Origin: Gammaproteobacteria bacterium
Lineage (GTDB): Bacteria; Pseudomonadota; Gammaproteobacteria; Pseudomonadales; Halomonadaceae
Length of the DNA: 7,693 nt
Reading direction: 5' to 3'
Assembly: GCA_023485185.1 (NCBI GenBank)
Contig: JAMCZP010000058.1
Span: 1-7,693, forward strand
Part shown: positions 6,859 to 7,693 of the stretch, piece after piece
How positions within the stretch are numbered: position 1 is the stretch's first letter
Layout of the letters: every line of letters starts with the position of its first letter
Position numbers and translations under genes: made by a program
The notes under the pieces: generated by a model
Database searches by the model: none
Told to the model about the DNA's origin: nothing
The model's input: the letters and a program-made list of their open reading frames with translations, nothing else

Positions 6859-7693
6859 ATGTCCATCATTCCGACTGATGTAAATAATGAAGCTTTAAAG
6901 GCAAGCAGAAGCTATCGCCAACAGCGGCGGCAAGTAATAGCGCTTTGCCTGCTGGCGCTTATCATCACCATGCTACTGTTTGGCTGGTTACTTCGTGAAC
7001 AGTATAAGCAGGAAATCGAGTCTGCTGAGTCGCGGATTACCGCGCGTGCCAATGTCGTCACCGAGTGGGCAAAAGGCGTATTTGCGCAAAGTGGTCAGGC
7101 GCTATTTGGCCTTGATGAGCTAATAACCATGCAGGGAGTGTCCGATACTAGCAATTCTCAGGCCCTTCAGCAGGTATTAGAAAATCTTACTTTATATGTG
7201 CCTATGACGGATGAAATAGCCGTGCTGGGGCCTAATGGTCGAGTGTTGGCGAGAGGTAGCAATAACCATAATGCAGGGAGTGATATTAGCAATACGCGGT
7301 TTTTTAACGCTTTTAAACAAGGAGGTCAGCAGGAAATAATTACCCCGCTACACTGGTCTGAGCGTGACCAAGCTTATTATTTGTACCATGGTAGGCGGTT
7401 AGATACCTCAAGTGGTGACTTTGCGGGTTTGGTTATCTCTAGCATTGTTCCACGCATCTTTGCCGATGCATTACAACAAATGCACGTGTATGACGGCGAA
7501 AGCATTGCACTGTTCGATTCTGATTCGAAGTTAATTGCCAGACACCCCGCAAGTGAGCAATTTTCGATCGGCATGAAAGTTGAGAATTCTCAAGCGTTAC
7601 AAGGAGTAGTGAGCGGAGAGTCTTTTTGGTCATTCAAAGCGCTATCGCCCATTGATGGACGTGAGCGACTGTTCCATATGCAGCGGGTAGGTG
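6859..7693 (+). CDS. Membrane-anchored Cache/PDC-like sensor protein, N-terminal part (3' end cut by window edge)
   Basis: I translated 278 complete codons with no stop. A basic N-terminal cytoplasmic tail (SYRQQRRQ, 18-25) precedes one membrane helix at about 26-46, then a periplasmic region begins with a helical stretch (47-90). From about 115 the pattern is that of a double-Cache/PDC sensor domain: EIAVLGPNGRVLARGS (119-134), SDISNTRFF (141-149), IITPLHWSERDQAYYLYHGRRL (160-181), FAGLVISSIVPRIFADAL (188-205), and a second sheet region from SIALFDSDSKLIARHP (215-230). The ATG at 6859 is the first start after an in-frame TAA at 6844-6846; the ribosome site is weak (AAGG, about 11 bases upstream). 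Such N-termini lead into GGDEF, GGDEF-EAL, histidine kinase or chemoreceptor domains. The output lies beyond the edge; a diguanylate cyclase is my first guess only. No sign links it to pyrimidine use. Confidence 0.85.
   Translation, partial: MSIIPTDVNNEALKASRSYRQQRRQVIALCLLALIITMLLFGWLLREQYKQEIESAESRITARANVVTEWAKGVFAQSGQALFGLDELITMQGVSDTSNSQALQQVLENLTLYVPMTDEIAVLGPNGRVLARGSNNHNAGSDISNTRFFNAFKQGGQQEIITPLHWSERDQAYYLYHGRRLDTSSGDFAGLVISSIVPRIFADALQQMHVYDGESIALFDSDSKLIARHPASEQFSIGMKVENSQALQGVVSGESFWSFKALSPIDGRERLFHMQRVG

Overview
The window is a chromosomal segment from a gammaproteobacterium, most like Halomonas or a relative (Halomonadaceae/Oceanospirillales-type). I infer this from the character of the proteins and a moderately GC-rich coding bias; no marker gene in the window proves it. 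It carries most of a locus for reductive pyrimidine catabolism (uracil/thymine to dihydropyrimidine, then N-carbamoyl-beta-amino acid, then beta-alanine or beta-aminoisobutyrate), with a nucleobase permease, a LysR-type regulator, and the start of an unrelated-looking membrane sensor gene.

Left part (1-3621, minus strand): one tightly packed operon, read right to left. A nitrilase-superfamily beta-ureidopropionase (third step) comes first, then dihydropyrimidinase hydA (second step), then preT, the flavin/Fe-S subunit of dihydropyrimidine dehydrogenase (first step). preT runs off the left edge, and its partner preA is expected just beyond. Gaps are 32 and 23 bases, and all three genes have good Shine-Dalgarno sites.

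Middle (3622-4181): an unusually long, AT-rich divergent control region of about 560 bases between the catabolic operon and the permease gene. It holds the most interesting signals. Facing the permease is a near-consensus sigma-54 (-24/-12) promoter, preceded by a perfect match to the IHF consensus and, further upstream, NtrC-like dyads and half-sites. Together these suggest nitrogen control of uptake. A 9-bp perfect dyad with a 6-bp spacer lies against the -10 hexamer of the catabolic operon, and a diverged copy with the same spacing lies upstream of the sigma-54 promoter. This suggests one unidentified regulator acting on both transcription units. The permease leader also carries three copies of a 7-mer that could form alternative hairpins.

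Right-middle (4182-6655): an NCS1-family (Mhp1-like) permease on the plus strand, a compact terminator, and a convergent LysR-type regulator on the minus strand. Right end (6656-7693): the LysR promoter region, then the N-terminal part of a membrane-anchored extracytoplasmic (Cache/PDC-like) sensor protein, cut by the window edge.

Working model: the permease brings in pyrimidines (or hydantoin/dihydropyrimidine analogues) under nitrogen limitation, and PreTA, HydA and the ureidopropionase release ammonia and CO2 from them. The enzymes are textbook. I see no undescribed enzymatic system; the novelty, if any, is the dual control region at 3622-4181.
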